Source: Gammaproteobacteria bacterium | GTDB taxonomy: Bacteria > Pseudomonadota > Gammaproteobacteria > Nitrosococcales > Methylophagaceae | Assembly: GCA_029210875.1 (NCBI GenBank) | Contig: JARGFJ010000017.1 | Coordinates: 1 to 48,760, forward strand | Length of the DNA stretch: 48,760 nt | Direction: 5' to 3' | Shown: piece after piece, positions 1-5,876 of the stretch | Position numbering within the stretch: the first letter of the stretch is position 1 | Layout: each line of letters starts with the position of its first letter | The notes under the pieces: model-generated | Database searches by the model: none | What the model was told of the DNA's origin: nothing | Seen by the model: the letters and a program-made list of their open reading frames with translations, nothing else | Translations under genes and position numbers: made by a program

Positions 1-1504
1 AGCCTTATTACCTGTGACTCAAAACTTTATCTTCTTGGAAGAAGGTGACGTTGCCAAGCTGACGCGTGAGGCAGTTGAAATTCACGATGTAACTGGACAA
101 AAAGTCGAACGTCCAATCAAGCAGTCTAATCTCAGTATTACTGCTGTCGAACTAGGCGAACATCGCCATTTCATGCACAAGGAAATTTTTGAACAGCCGC
201 AAGCGGTTATTGACACACTTGAAGGGCGTATTACCCAAGATAAAGTCTTGGTTTCCAGCTTTGGACCACAAGCAGAGGCTATTTTTCAAACAATCGAACG
301 ACTACACATTATTGCCTGTGGCACCAGCTACCATGCAGGGCTCGTCGCCAAATACTGGGCTGAAGACATTATAGGTTTACCTTGCCAGGTCGAAGTGGCG
401 AGTGAATATCGCTATCGCAACCCGGTTATTCAAAACAACACCTTGTTTGTTACCATCAGCCAATCAGGGGAAACGGCTGATACGTTAGCGGCGTTGCAAC
501 AAATTAAAGCGCTATCGGTAGCTCGTACTGTAGGTCGTACCGTAGGTTGGACTTCAGTCCAACAAGAAGCCCAGGCCAAATGTTCGACTAAAGTCGAACC
601 TACAAAAGAAACTACCGTAGGTTGGACTTCAGTCCAACAAGATCAACGCCAAGCCAAATGTTCGACTAAAGTCGAACCTACAAAAGAAACTACTGTAGGT
701 TGGACTTCAGTCCAACAAGATCAACACCAAACCAAATGTTCGACTAAAGTCGAACCTACACTGCGACTAAACCTCCCAACGCTGACTATTTGTAATGTTG
801 CCGAAAGTAGCTTAACCAGAGAATCTGACTTGGTCTTTCTGACACACGCTGGCCCAGAAATCGGCGTGGCATCAACCAAAGCATTTACTACACAACTGGT
901 TGCATTGGCATTACTTATTACCAGTATCGGAAAAGCGCAACAATCATTAAACGAACACCGTGAAGCGATGATCGTAAGCGGATTACAGAAAATACCCAGT
1001 CTGATCAGCAATGCACTGAACCACGAAGATGAAATTAAGCAAGTTTCTCAACTGTTTGCTGATAAACAACATGCCTTATTTTTAGGTCGAGGCACAATGT
1101 ACCCGATCGCAATGGAAGGCGCATTGAAGCTGAAAGAAATCAGCTACATTCATGCCGAAGCGTATCCAGCAGGCGAACTCAAACATGGCCCATTGGCATT
1201 AATAGATGAAAATATGCCGGTTATTGCCATTGCCCCATTAGATGATTTGTTAGAAAAACTTAAATCAAACTTACAAGAAGTCAAAGCACGTGGTGGGCAA
1301 ATGATTGTATTTGAAGATGAATTGTCAGATATTAGTTCAGAACCCAGTTTCAAAGTGATCAAAGCAACAACAAATGTAGGTCGGATTACAGCGCCGATAA
1401 CGTATAACATCTTATTGCAACTGCTGAGTTATCATGTCGCCTTGATCAAAGGTACCGATGTTGATCAACCGAGAAATTTAGCAAAATCAGTGACTGTTGA
1501 GTAG
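1..1504 (+). CDS. glmS: Glutamine--fructose-6-phosphate aminotransferase (isomerizing), 5' partial, with in-frame repeat insertion
   Basis: GlmS makes glucosamine-6-phosphate from fructose-6-phosphate and glutamine, the first step toward UDP-GlcNAc for peptidoglycan and LPS. The window opens inside the gene (reading frame from base 2), so the N-terminal glutaminase domain lies off the left edge. Both SIS sugar-isomerase domains are visible: CGTSYH near 314-331, SQSGETADT near 458-484, the [14 protein letters not shown]...ELKHGP region near 1126-1190 with the lysine, glutamate and histidine expected for the isomerase site, and the family-typical ending SVTVE. Between KAL (about 508) and LPTLTICN (about 773) lie about 85 residues that normal GlmS lacks. 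They are encoded by three tandem palindromic units (542-759) with no stop or frameshift. Downstream residues align normally, so I infer the protein is made. A fragment of rmlB begins directly after the stop codon. Identity is certain; tolerance of the insert is inferred. Confidence 0.96.
   Translation, partial: ALLPVTQNFIFLEEGDVAKLTREAVEIHDVTGQKVERPIKQSNLSITAVELGEHRHFMHKEIFEQPQAVIDTLEGRITQDKVLVSSFGPQAEAIFQTIERLHIIACGTSYHAGLVAKYWAEDIIGLPCQVEVASEYRYRNPVIQNNTLFVTISQSGETADTLAALQQIKALSVARTVGRTVGWTSVQQEAQAKCSTKVEPTKETTVGWTSVQQDQRQAKCSTKVEPTKETTVGWTSVQQDQHQTKCSTKVEPTLRLNLPTLTICNVAESSLTRESDLVFLTHAGPEIGVASTKAFTTQLVALALLITSIGKAQQSLNEHREAMIVSGLQKIPSLISNALNHEDEIKQVSQLFADKQHALFLGRGTMYPIAMEGALKLKEISYIHAEAYPAGELKHGPLALIDENMPVIAIAPLDDLLEKLKSNLQEVKARGGQMIVFEDELSDISSEPSFKVIKATTNVGRITAPITYNILLQLLSYHVALIKGTDVDQPRNLAKSVTVE
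542..759. repeat. Three tandem REP/BIME units inside glmS
   Basis: Each unit has a left arm with a GTAGG head and stem TTGGACT/AGTCCAA, a short linker, then a right arm with stem TTCGACT/AGTCGAA ending in CCTAC. The outer ends GTAGGTT and AACCTAC are also complementary. Arms lie at 542-563/582-603, 617-638/660-681 and 695-716/738-759. Unit starts are 75 and 78 bases apart, both multiples of three. The units are read as TVGWTSVQQ then KCSTKVEPT. The GTAG head plus imperfect hairpin is the known layout of REP elements handled by RAYT transposases; paired opposite arms form a BIME. Just upstream, at about 519-546, are short partial copies (GTAGCTCGTAC, GTAGGTCGTAC, GTAGG). Confidence 0.93.
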
Positions 1505-1796
1505 CTACAGCTTTGAACATGTTGATATTTGTGATGCCAAAGAAATACACCGTGTTTTTAATGAATATCAACCAGGCATTATCATGCACCTTGCTGCCAA
1601 ATCGCATGTTGCTCCATCCATTGATAGGCCTGGTGACTTTATTCAAACCAATATCGTTGGAACTTATACCTTGCTAGAACAAGCGAGAGCTTACTGGACT
1701 ATGCTTGGACCTGAAAACAAAGCCGGTTTCCGTTTTCACCATATCTCCACAGATGAAGTCTATGGCCATCTTCCACATCCAGATGAAATTAATAAT

Positions 1797-1851
1797 GTCG
1801 GACTGAAGTCCGATCTACCAGCACAAACCGTAGGTTGGACTTCAGTCCAAC
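1797..1851. repeat. REP pair inside rmlB remnant
   Basis: Two facing arms. The left arm (1797-1818) is inverted, with stem TCGGACT/AGTCCGA and a CTAC end. The right arm (1830-1851) has the GTAGG head and stem TTGGACT/AGTCCAA, identical to the glmS arms. The pair replaces the central part of rmlB, and the right arm is again read in the TVGWTSVQQ phase. Confidence 0.85.
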
Positions 1852-2014
1852 AACAAACTCCAAGAAGCTACAAGACCTGATTACCTTCGTAAAAGACCGT
1901 CTAGGGCATGATGTTCGCTACGCAATCGACGCCAGCAAAATAGCCAAAGAACTCAACTGGCAACCACAAGAAACCTTTGAAAGCGGCATACGCAAAACCG
2001 TACAGTGATATTTA

Positions 2015-2103
2015 ACCTGAATCCTGGATAAGGAATAGTGCAAGACTCTATTTCCCTAATGTAATCAGGCTGCTGAGTGCTGTTTCTTATCCAGGATTCA
2101 GGT
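2015..2103. mobile_element. Miniature inverted-repeat element, copy 1 (in rmlB remnant)
   Basis: An 89-base non-coding element with perfect terminal inverted repeats AACCTGAATCCTGGATAAG and its complement. It is flanked by TATTTA on both sides (2009-2014 and 2104-2109). Removing the element and one TATTTA restores the rmlB reading from KTVQ into YLDNQAWC, which strongly supports insertion with a target duplication of about 4-6 bases. No transposase is encoded, so it would need a partner elsewhere. Confidence 0.85.
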
Positions 2104-2172
2104 TATTTAGATAATCAAGCCTGGTGTCAGCATGTGTTGGATGGTAGTTATCACTATGATTTAACAAGCTAA

Positions 2173-2297
2173 TAATGGATAATAACTAAAGATAAAAATA
2201 CATGTTGTAATGACTTTGCAGGTAAAATTGTATGTCAAAAAACACAGTCAGATATTCTTGAAAATAAAAATTATGTAGGTTGGACTTCAGACCAACG
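2173..2297. other. Non-coding debris with one REP arm
   Basis: Between the rmlB and gmd remnants lie about 125 AT-rich bases with no recognisable coding content. They include one REP arm (2275-2296: GTAGG head, stem TTGGACT paired with the imperfect AGACCAA). The arm abuts the first recognisable gmd codons at 2298, so it probably marks the breakpoint where the rest of gmd was lost. Confidence 0.6.
2275..2296 (+). repeat. Single REP arm, imperfect
   Basis: GTAGG head followed by TTGGACT-TC-AGACCAA. One stem base differs from the consensus arm. It lies immediately upstream of the gmd remnant. Confidence 0.8.
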
Positions 2298-2315
2298 GAA
2301 GTTGAAACCTTACTT

Positions 2316-2424
2316 TAACTGAATTCTGGATAAGGGATAGTGCAAGACTCTATTTCCCTAATGTAATCAGACTGTTAAGCTCACCAGGGTTGCTGAGCGC
2401 TGTTTCTTATCCAGGGTCAGGTTA
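2316..2424. mobile_element. Miniature inverted-repeat element, copy 2 (in gmd remnant)
   Basis: A second, diverged copy of the element at 2015-2103. It shares the internal string ATAGTGCAAGACTCTATTTC and the TGCTGAG-GCTGTTTCTTATCC stretch. Its ends are less perfect (TAACTGAATTCTGGATAAG versus the complement of CTTATCCAGGGTCAGGTTA), and it has about 20 extra internal bases. It splits gmd between EVETLL and GDPSK. Confidence 0.8.
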
Positions 2425-2466
2425 ATTAGGCGATCCAAGTAAAACAAAAGCTAGGCTGGATACCTA

Positions 2467-2626
2467 TACCCGTGGTCATTGGATTTGCTGTTTTTCTAGT
2501 GTAGATAATGGCTGGGATAGCAAGGCATATTATTGATGTAATAGTCATTCTATTGCTCAATAATATAACGCAGCTAGCGCGGTCAGTATGTGTGCTATAA
2601 ATCTGTAAATTCATTGATTACGGGTA
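2467..2626. mobile_element. 160-base inverted-repeat element at a TA target (in gmd remnant)
   Basis: The ends are TACCCGTGGTCATTGGATTT and the complement of AAATTCATTGATTACGGGTA, with 16 of 20 positions matching. TA dinucleotides flank it on both sides (2465-2466 and 2627-2628). Removing the element and one TA restores the codons for LGWIP-KITFQ of Gmd exactly. TA duplication is the signature of IS630/Tc1-mariner-type transposition. It has no coding capacity and is unrelated in sequence to the 89/109-base element. Confidence 0.75.
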
Positions 2627-2780
2627 TAAAATTACTTTCCAAGAGCTTGTCTCAGAAATGGCTAGGGAAGACTTTAAGCCAGCAACGTGATGCTTTAGTG
2701 AAAAAGTATGGCTACCAGGCTATGGATTATCATGAATAAGTTATCTAGGTCATATAACGTATCTAGTGGGGTTTGTTCTA

Positions 2781-3080
2781 ATGCGACTTACAGCACAACA
2801 AATTAAACGTATAGCTGAACTTGTTCAGGCTGTGGCTGGAACTCAGGCACGGGTCTATGTGTTTGGATCAAGGCTAGACGATGATGCGCGTGGTGGAGAT
2901 CTTGATCTTATGCTTGAACTCAGTGAGCCGATAGATAACCCCGCTTTATTGTCTGCCCAGTTGTCAGCGAAAATATCGCGAGCTATGCATGGACGAAGGG
3001 TAGATGTCTTATTAAGCGCACCTAACCTGGCACGATTACCAATTCACGACATTGCTGTTAATGAGGGGCAGTTGATATGA
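2781..3080 (+). CDS. mntA: MntA-type nucleotidyltransferase antitoxin
   Basis: A 99-residue minimal nucleotidyltransferase. In characterised MntA/HepT pairs the MntA enzyme AMPylates a tyrosine of the HepT toxin and so inactivates it. Visible here are the fold signature G29-S30-R31, the acidic pair D40/D42 in GGDLDLML, and a later RRVDVLLS strand with the third acidic position. ATG at 2781 (MRLTAQQIKR) is chosen because it matches the usual family start and has GGGG about ten bases upstream; a GTG at 2766 is the alternative. The stop overlaps the next gene's start by four bases (ATGA), a typical toxin-antitoxin arrangement. It sits 41 bases after the dead gmd. Confidence 0.85.
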   Translation: MRLTAQQIKRIAELVQAVAGTQARVYVFGSRLDDDARGGDLDLMLELSEPIDNPALLSAQLSAKISRAMHGRRVDVLLSAPNLARLPIHDIAVNEGQLI

Positions 3081-3556
3081 CGATTGAGTCTAAACTTTTA
3101 TTGCGATTACAGTTTTTAACGCGGGTGATACGTAAAGAGAGTCAACATTTGGCCACAACTGATCAACGATTGTTTTCTGAAACCACCTCAATAGCGGATT
3201 TTAGCAAGCTTGATTCAGATATTGATCTGGCAGAGCGAGTTGAAGCATTTGTGAGTCGATTCTGTAGGTTACAAGACACGCTAGGCGATAAACTATTGCC
3301 AATACTTCTAACGGCACTTGGTGAAAAAACCGCATCTGTGATTGATAATCTTGATCGTGCAGAACGCTTGAGTTTAATAGCATCTGCTGAAGAATGGATG
3401 ACGATGAGACATCTTAGAAATCAAATGGTGCATGAATATGTTGAAGATAACCTGGTTTTAACAAGCGCGTTGAAAACAGGCCATTTATTTGTTTCTACAT
3501 TGATTGCAACTGCTAACACTATGATTAATGAAATAGAACGTAGAGGTTGGGCGTAA
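3077..3556 (+). CDS. hepT: HepT-like HEPN ribonuclease toxin
   Basis: A 159-residue, mostly helical protein of the HEPN/HepT family, overlapping the MntA-like gene by four bases. The HEPN catalytic motif Rx4HxY is present as R114-NQMV-H119-E-Y121; the tyrosine is the residue AMPylated by MntA in studied systems. Expected role: an RNase held inactive by the upstream antitoxin. The catalytic motif is intact, so the module may be functional. It is longer than many HepT proteins (110-140 residues), with the extra length mainly N-terminal. No promoter is clear upstream of the pair. Confidence 0.85.
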   Translation: MTIESKLLLRLQFLTRVIRKESQHLATTDQRLFSETTSIADFSKLDSDIDLAERVEAFVSRFCRLQDTLGDKLLPILLTALGEKTASVIDNLDRAERLSLIASAEEWMTMRHLRNQMVHEYVEDNLVLTSALKTGHLFVSTLIATANTMINEIERRGWA

Positions 3557-3578
3557 GCACTCCTTGAACTTAAAAAAC

Positions 3579-3647
3579 AATATGAACCTAAATGCAAAAA
3601 TCAATGCAGTGAACACGATCTGTGACTTACTTGACATGAAGCACAAT
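3579..3647 (+). pseudogene. Detached NDP-sugar dehydratase fragment (rmlB-like)
   Basis: The frame from 3579 reads NAKINAVNTICDLLDMK. This resembles the stretch EK.NIDVV.TICDLLDE near residue 280 of RmlB, a part missing from the remnant at 1505-2172. The match is short (about 16 residues), so confidence is moderate. The likeness stops where the repeat at 3646 begins. It could be a displaced piece of the same gene or the last trace of a second copy. Confidence 0.45.
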
Positions 3648-3727
3648 TCATTCCCGTAAAAGCGGGGATCCAACGACGGTGAATCGTTCTCACTGCCCAT
3701 GGAACCCCACATACGTGGGGATGACAA
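3646..3727. repeat. Dispersed inverted-repeat element with two hairpins
   Basis: The left half has ATTCATTCCCG and a CCCG/CGGG hairpin followed by GATCCA. The right half is its approximate inverse, with hairpin CCCCAC/GTGGGG followed by ATGACAA. This TCATTCCCG...GGGATCCA pattern is a commonly seen intergenic repeat in many proteobacteria. It is non-coding. Confidence 0.6.
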
Positions 3728-3783
3728 CATGTTTGAGATAAGGTACGCACTCTAACGTATTTGGTATTTATTCTTAATCTATT

Positions 3784-3812
3784 GTTGGGACTCATGCTTG
3801 ACCCCAACCTAC
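3784..3812 (-). repeat. Degenerate REP arm with enlarged loop
   Basis: On the minus strand: GTAGG head, stem GTTGGG/CCCAAC with an 11-13 base loop instead of two bases. It belongs to the same head-and-stem design as the other arms but is decayed or a separate subfamily. Confidence 0.55.
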
Positions 3813-3931
3813 GTTATCTCGCAAAAAGTTGATTTTTTTAAATACGATTTGCCATACAAAATAAATTGAATTACTCTTTGTATGCAACCCATTGAAATGG
3901 TTGTTTAAATTAACAAGGAGATATGGAAATT

Positions 3932-4204
3932 ATGTTTAAGAAATTATTTTTAGCGTTTGCTTTGGCATTCGCGTTATCAACTGGCGCAGCAATGGCTGCC
4001 GACAAAATCGATATCAATACCGCGACCAAGACTGAGCTGCAATCCTTAAATGGAGTTGGTGATGCAACTGCAGAGGCTATTATTGAATATCGAACTCAAA
4101 ACGGGCCTTTTTTACGTGTGTCAGATTTAGAAAAAGTGAAAGGCATTGGTCAAAAAAAGGCCGAGAAGTTAGCTGAATCAGTCACTGTTTCAAAAGCTGA
4201 ATAA
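3932..4204 (+). CDS. ComEA-like secreted helix-hairpin-helix protein, copy 1
   Basis: A 90-residue protein with a signal peptide (MFKKLFLAFALAFALS..AAMA, cleavage probably before ADK) and a ComEA-type domain: INTATKTELQSLNGVGDATAEAI, then the second hairpin VKGIGQKKAEKL. These two HhH motifs bind DNA without sequence specificity; ComEA family members receive DNA in the periplasm during transformation. As a short stand-alone version its role in competence is unproven. ATG 3932 is preferred over ATG 3923 because AAGGAG at 3915-3920 is only two bases from the earlier ATG, and the later start gives a cleaner signal peptide. Repeated exactly at 6074-6346. Confidence 0.85.
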   Translation: MFKKLFLAFALAFALSTGAAMAADKIDINTATKTELQSLNGVGDATAEAIIEYRTQNGPFLRVSDLEKVKGIGQKKAEKLAESVTVSKAE

Positions 4205-4224
4205 GTTAGAAAGTAGTGCGTTCA

Positions 4225-4266
4225 AATGACATGCTTCCAATTTAGTTGGGGCATGTCATTTTTTTT
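4225..4266 (+). terminator. Rho-independent terminator of comEA-like copy 1
   Basis: Ten-base stem AATGACATGC/GCATGTCATT around a 16-base loop, followed by a run of T. Confidence 0.9.
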
Positions 4267-4283
4267 GGGTGGTTTCACGTGCT

Positions 4284-4336
4284 GTGGGTTCGGTTTTGAC
4301 CGAACGGTTGGGTTGTCGAGTTAAAACTCGACCTAC
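4284..4336. repeat. REP pair (BIME) downstream of comEA-like copy 1
   Basis: Forward arm 4284-4305 with a GTGGG head and stem TTCGGT/ACCGAA; inverted arm 4315-4336 with stem TCGAGTT/AACTCGA and CCTAC end. The duplication with 5965-6460 ends within the second arm. Confidence 0.8.
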
Positions 4337-4388
4337 AACGAGTGAAAAAGTAAAAAATAGCGGAAATATATTTGAATAAGCATAAGCT

Positions 4389-4417
4389 TTGATTGTTACG
4401 AGTTATATGTTTATACT
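4389..4417 (+). promoter_or_regulatory. Sigma-70 promoter for mazEF
   Basis: TTGATT (4389-4394), a 17-base spacer, then TATACT (4412-4417), 36 bases before the MazE start. The fit to consensus and spacing is good. MazE/MazF pairs usually repress their own promoter. Confidence 0.6.
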
Positions 4418-4452
4418 TGCGTTTATACATTAAGGGCCGACTGGGTGCTGAT

Positions 4453-4707
4453 ATGACAGAAGTAACATTAGATATAAAAAAGTGGGGCAATAGTTTAGGG
4501 GTGAGATTGCCTGCTGCAATTGCTCGGGAAGCCCATTTGCATAGTGATCAACGAGTGCGAATTTCGGTTATAGACAAGCAAATTATTATCACACCTATTG
4601 TAACTGAGCAAATGACGTTGGAGGAGAGGCTAGCTAATTTCAACCCTGATATTCATGGTGGTGAAGTTATGACTGTGTCAGAATCTGTGGGTGTTGAAAC
4701 GTGGTAA
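4453..4707 (+). CDS. mazE: MazE-type antitoxin (AbrB/SpoVT fold)
   Basis: An 84-residue antitoxin. The N-terminal DNA-binding swapped-hairpin motif reads IKKWGNSLGVRLPAAIARE (residues about 7-25), followed by QRVRISVIDKQIIITP. The acidic C-terminal tail should bind and block the MazF toxin. ATG 4453 is chosen because the family motif starts six residues later and the upstream frame extension has no family similarity. The gene overlaps mazF by seven bases. Confidence 0.9.
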   Translation: MTEVTLDIKKWGNSLGVRLPAAIAREAHLHSDQRVRISVIDKQIIITPIVTEQMTLEERLANFNPDIHGGEVMTVSESVGVETW

Positions 4708-5078
4708 AAAAAACGGATAAATGGTCACCACATCGACAGGATATTATTTGGATTGACTGCAATCCTCAGTTGGGTCATGAAATGAGGAATATTCATCCCT
4801 TTTTAGTGCTCAGCCCGAAAAGTTTTAATGATAAAACATCACTGGTGATTGGCTTACCTATGACAACTGCTGAATATAATGCGGATAACCCTTTTGCAGT
4901 TGCAGTGGGCAATGTGTCTGGCAAAAAGGTAAATAAAACAAGTTATGTGCTTTGTCATCAACCTAAATCGTTTGATTGGCGTGCTCGTGGTGCAAAGCCA
5001 CATCCATTAGGTGTAATGAATGACGCATTATTTTTTGACGTTTGTGACCGGCTTAATCAGATTATTCAACTTAAATGA
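4701..5078 (+). CDS. mazF: MazF/PemK-type mRNA interferase toxin
   Basis: A 125-residue PemK-family endoribonuclease toxin, translated from GTG overlapping the mazE end. Family landmarks: DIIWIDCNPQLGHE, the HPFLVLSPKSFN strand, GLPMTTAE with the catalytic-region threonine, and DWRARGAK near the C terminus. The position that is Arg in the E. coli MazF GHRP motif is His here (IHPF), a variant I have seen in one PemK subfamily, so it need not mean loss of activity. No frameshift or truncation is seen. Confidence 0.9.
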   Translation: MVKKTDKWSPHRQDIIWIDCNPQLGHEMRNIHPFLVLSPKSFNDKTSLVIGLPMTTAEYNADNPFAVAVGNVSGKKVNKTSYVLCHQPKSFDWRARGAKPHPLGVMNDALFFDVCDRLNQIIQLK

Positions 5079-5258
5079 AAATATTTTTTTGATCTCCCAT
5101 TGGTCTTGATGACTAGCAGTGTTGTCGGACTAAAGCCCAACTACGTTCATAAAATGTGGTCTGCAAGGGTTAGTTTGTTTAAAACGTAGCTGTTTGTAGT
5201 GCCCTTGTGATAGTCACTGTGCTAAGATGCTTTTAAAAGTACTATTAAGGATACGAAT
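5079..5258. other. Gap between TA modules with a REP arm
   Basis: Contains one imperfect inverted REP arm at 5124-5144 (GTCGGACT...CCAACTAC). The Shine-Dalgarno AAGGA for the next gene lies at 5248-5252. A TAAGAT hexamer near 5224-5229 could be a -10 box, but no well-spaced -35 box was found. Confidence 0.5.
5124..5144 (-). repeat. REP arm, imperfect
   Basis: Inverted arm GTCGGACT-AA-AGCCCAA ending CTAC; two stem mismatches, loop as in the other arms. Confidence 0.65.
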
Positions 5259-5513
5259 ATGATTGTTTCTGCGAATGAGGTTAAGACACGGGGAGTCGCT
5301 TTTTTTGGAAAAATGCTAGAAAAAGCTGATGAGCTCATCATTAATGTGCGAGGTAAAAATAAGTATGTAGTTTTGGATATTGAACGCTATAACGAGTTTA
5401 GGCAGAATGAACTTGATTTGGCGCACATGAGAGTGATGCAAGATATCAAAGACGGTCGCTATAAAGTACAAACTGCGGCAGAGCATACAAAAGAGTTGAT
5501 GGATGAATTATAA
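5259..5513 (+). CDS. Phd/YefM-family antitoxin
   Basis: An 84-residue antitoxin. The N-terminal part (MIVSANEVKTRGVAFFGKML) has the layout of the Phd/YefM DNA-binding fold, followed by KNKYVVLDIERYNEF, and a C-terminal segment (HTKELMDEL) likely to wrap the toxin. AAGGA lies seven bases before the ATG. It overlaps the toxin gene by 11 bases, so the two are translationally coupled. Such proteins normally repress their own operon. Confidence 0.88.
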   Translation: MIVSANEVKTRGVAFFGKMLEKADELIINVRGKNKYVVLDIERYNEFRQNELDLAHMRVMQDIKDGRYKVQTAAEHTKELMDEL

Positions 5514-5778
5514 AATCATTCGGACTGATGAGTATTTTAAGAAGTTAAAAAAGTTTATTAAAAAGCACCCTGACGCTTTAGAAAGATATGTCAAAACCAT
5601 TGAGTTGCTTGAGCTAGATCCTTTTCACCCGTCACTGCGTTTGCACAAGCTTCAAGGTAAATTAAATGATTATCATAGTGTTTCAATTACTATGAGCTAT
5701 CGAATTGTGATTGATTTTATTTTTAAAGAAAAAGAGATTATCCCGATTGATGTTGGTACACATGACGAGATCTATTGA
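5503..5778 (+). CDS. RelE/ParE-superfamily toxin
   Basis: A 91-residue toxin with the RelE-like core: a first strand and basic helix (TDEYFKKLKKFIKKHP), DPFHPSLRLHKLQGKLNDYHSVSI, SYRIVIDFIF and the ending IPIDVGTHDEIY. The DPFHPSLRLHKL and GTHDEIY pattern belongs to the RelE/StbE plasmid-stabilisation branch, probably a ribosome-dependent mRNA endonuclease. The sequence is full length and unbroken. It forms a coupled pair with the Phd-like gene before it. Confidence 0.88.
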   Translation: MNYKIIRTDEYFKKLKKFIKKHPDALERYVKTIELLELDPFHPSLRLHKLQGKLNDYHSVSITMSYRIVIDFIFKEKEIIPIDVGTHDEIY

Positions 5779-5786
5779 GTTGGTTT

Positions 5787-5843
5787 GTCGAGTTAAAATA
5801 GGACCTACAGAGATCCTTAGCGTGGGTTGGACTTCAGTCCAAC
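5787..5843. repeat. REP pair after the RelE-type toxin
   Basis: Degenerate inverted arm 5787-5808 (GTCGAGTTAAAATAGGAC then CTAC) and forward arm 5822-5843 with a GTGGG head and the perfect stem TTGGACT/AGTCCAA. Confidence 0.75.
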
Positions 5844-5876
5844 GTCAACCTGACCTACGTACGATAGTCGATAGCA

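Larger units (their letters stand above)
1505..2172 (+). pseudogene. rmlB: dTDP-glucose 4,6-dehydratase remnant, interrupted
   Basis: RmlB makes dTDP-4-keto-6-deoxyglucose for rhamnose and related surface sugars. Only pieces remain. About 55 N-terminal residues, including the NAD-binding glycine loop, are missing; the remnant starts one base after the glmS stop. Piece 1 (1506-1796) carries [25 protein letters not shown] and the catalytic-region [17 protein letters not shown]. Two REP arms (1797-1851) replace the whole middle of the enzyme. Piece 2, in another frame (about 1862-2008), reads [18 protein letters not shown] and [17 protein letters not shown] stop follows where RmlB has Trp, then a small inverted-repeat element (2015-2103), then piece 3 (2107-2172), reading LDNQAWCQHVLDGSY to a stop. 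It cannot encode an active enzyme. It is clearly RmlB-like, although other NDP-sugar 4,6-dehydratases are close relatives. Confidence 0.9.
2298..2739 (+). pseudogene. gmd: GDP-mannose 4,6-dehydratase C-terminal remnant, interrupted twice
   Basis: Gmd makes GDP-4-keto-6-deoxymannose for fucose, rhamnose or perosamine in surface polysaccharides. Only the last ~60 residues survive, in pieces: EVETLL (2298-2315), a 109-base element, LGDPSKTKA (2426-2452), a frameshift, LGWIP (to 2466), a 160-base element, KITFQELVSEMAREDFKPA (from 2627, crossing the element boundary), a frameshift, then RDALVKKYGYQAMDYHE and a stop at 2737-2739. The pieces align in order with the ending typical of Gmd (EVETLLGDP.KA...LGW.P..T..ELV.EM, then DYHE). 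The N-terminal 80% is gone. The gene is dead and would have belonged to the same polysaccharide locus as rmlB. Identification rests on motif memory, not on a database search. Confidence 0.82.
3557..3922. other. Intergenic stretch with gene debris and repeats
   Basis: These 366 bases hold a possible rmlB-type fragment (3579-3647), a two-hairpin dispersed repeat (3646-3727), a degenerate REP arm (3784-3812) and, from 3823, the left end of the duplicated comEA-like segment with its likely promoter. No intact gene is seen. Confidence 0.7.
3823..4318. repeat. Direct duplication, copy 1 (about 496 bases)
   Basis: Nearly identical to 5965-6460 (constant offset 2142). It covers the promoter region, the whole comEA-like gene, its terminator and one REP arm. 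Only two differences were seen by eye, one upstream (AAAATAAA versus AAAGTAAA) and one downstream (TTCACGT versus TTCAAGT). The right-hand identity ends inside a REP arm. Confidence 0.9.

Noticed and set aside
542-759. CRISPR-like array (regular 75-78 base period)
   Set aside because: The units are repeats of the whole period including the linkers, are palindromic with GTAG heads, lie inside an open coding frame and have no variable spacers.
721-1011. Minus-strand reading frame opposite glmS
   Set aside because: A shadow of glmS and of the palindromic units; no ribosome site or family likeness.
1497-1880. A complete 127-residue gene starting at TTG 1497
   Set aside because: It is only the mid part of RmlB with a REP-coded tail; it lacks the NAD-binding N terminus and the rest of the enzyme.
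2426-2614. Minus-strand 62-residue frame
   Set aside because: It spans the gmd remnant and the TA-flanked element; no coding features.
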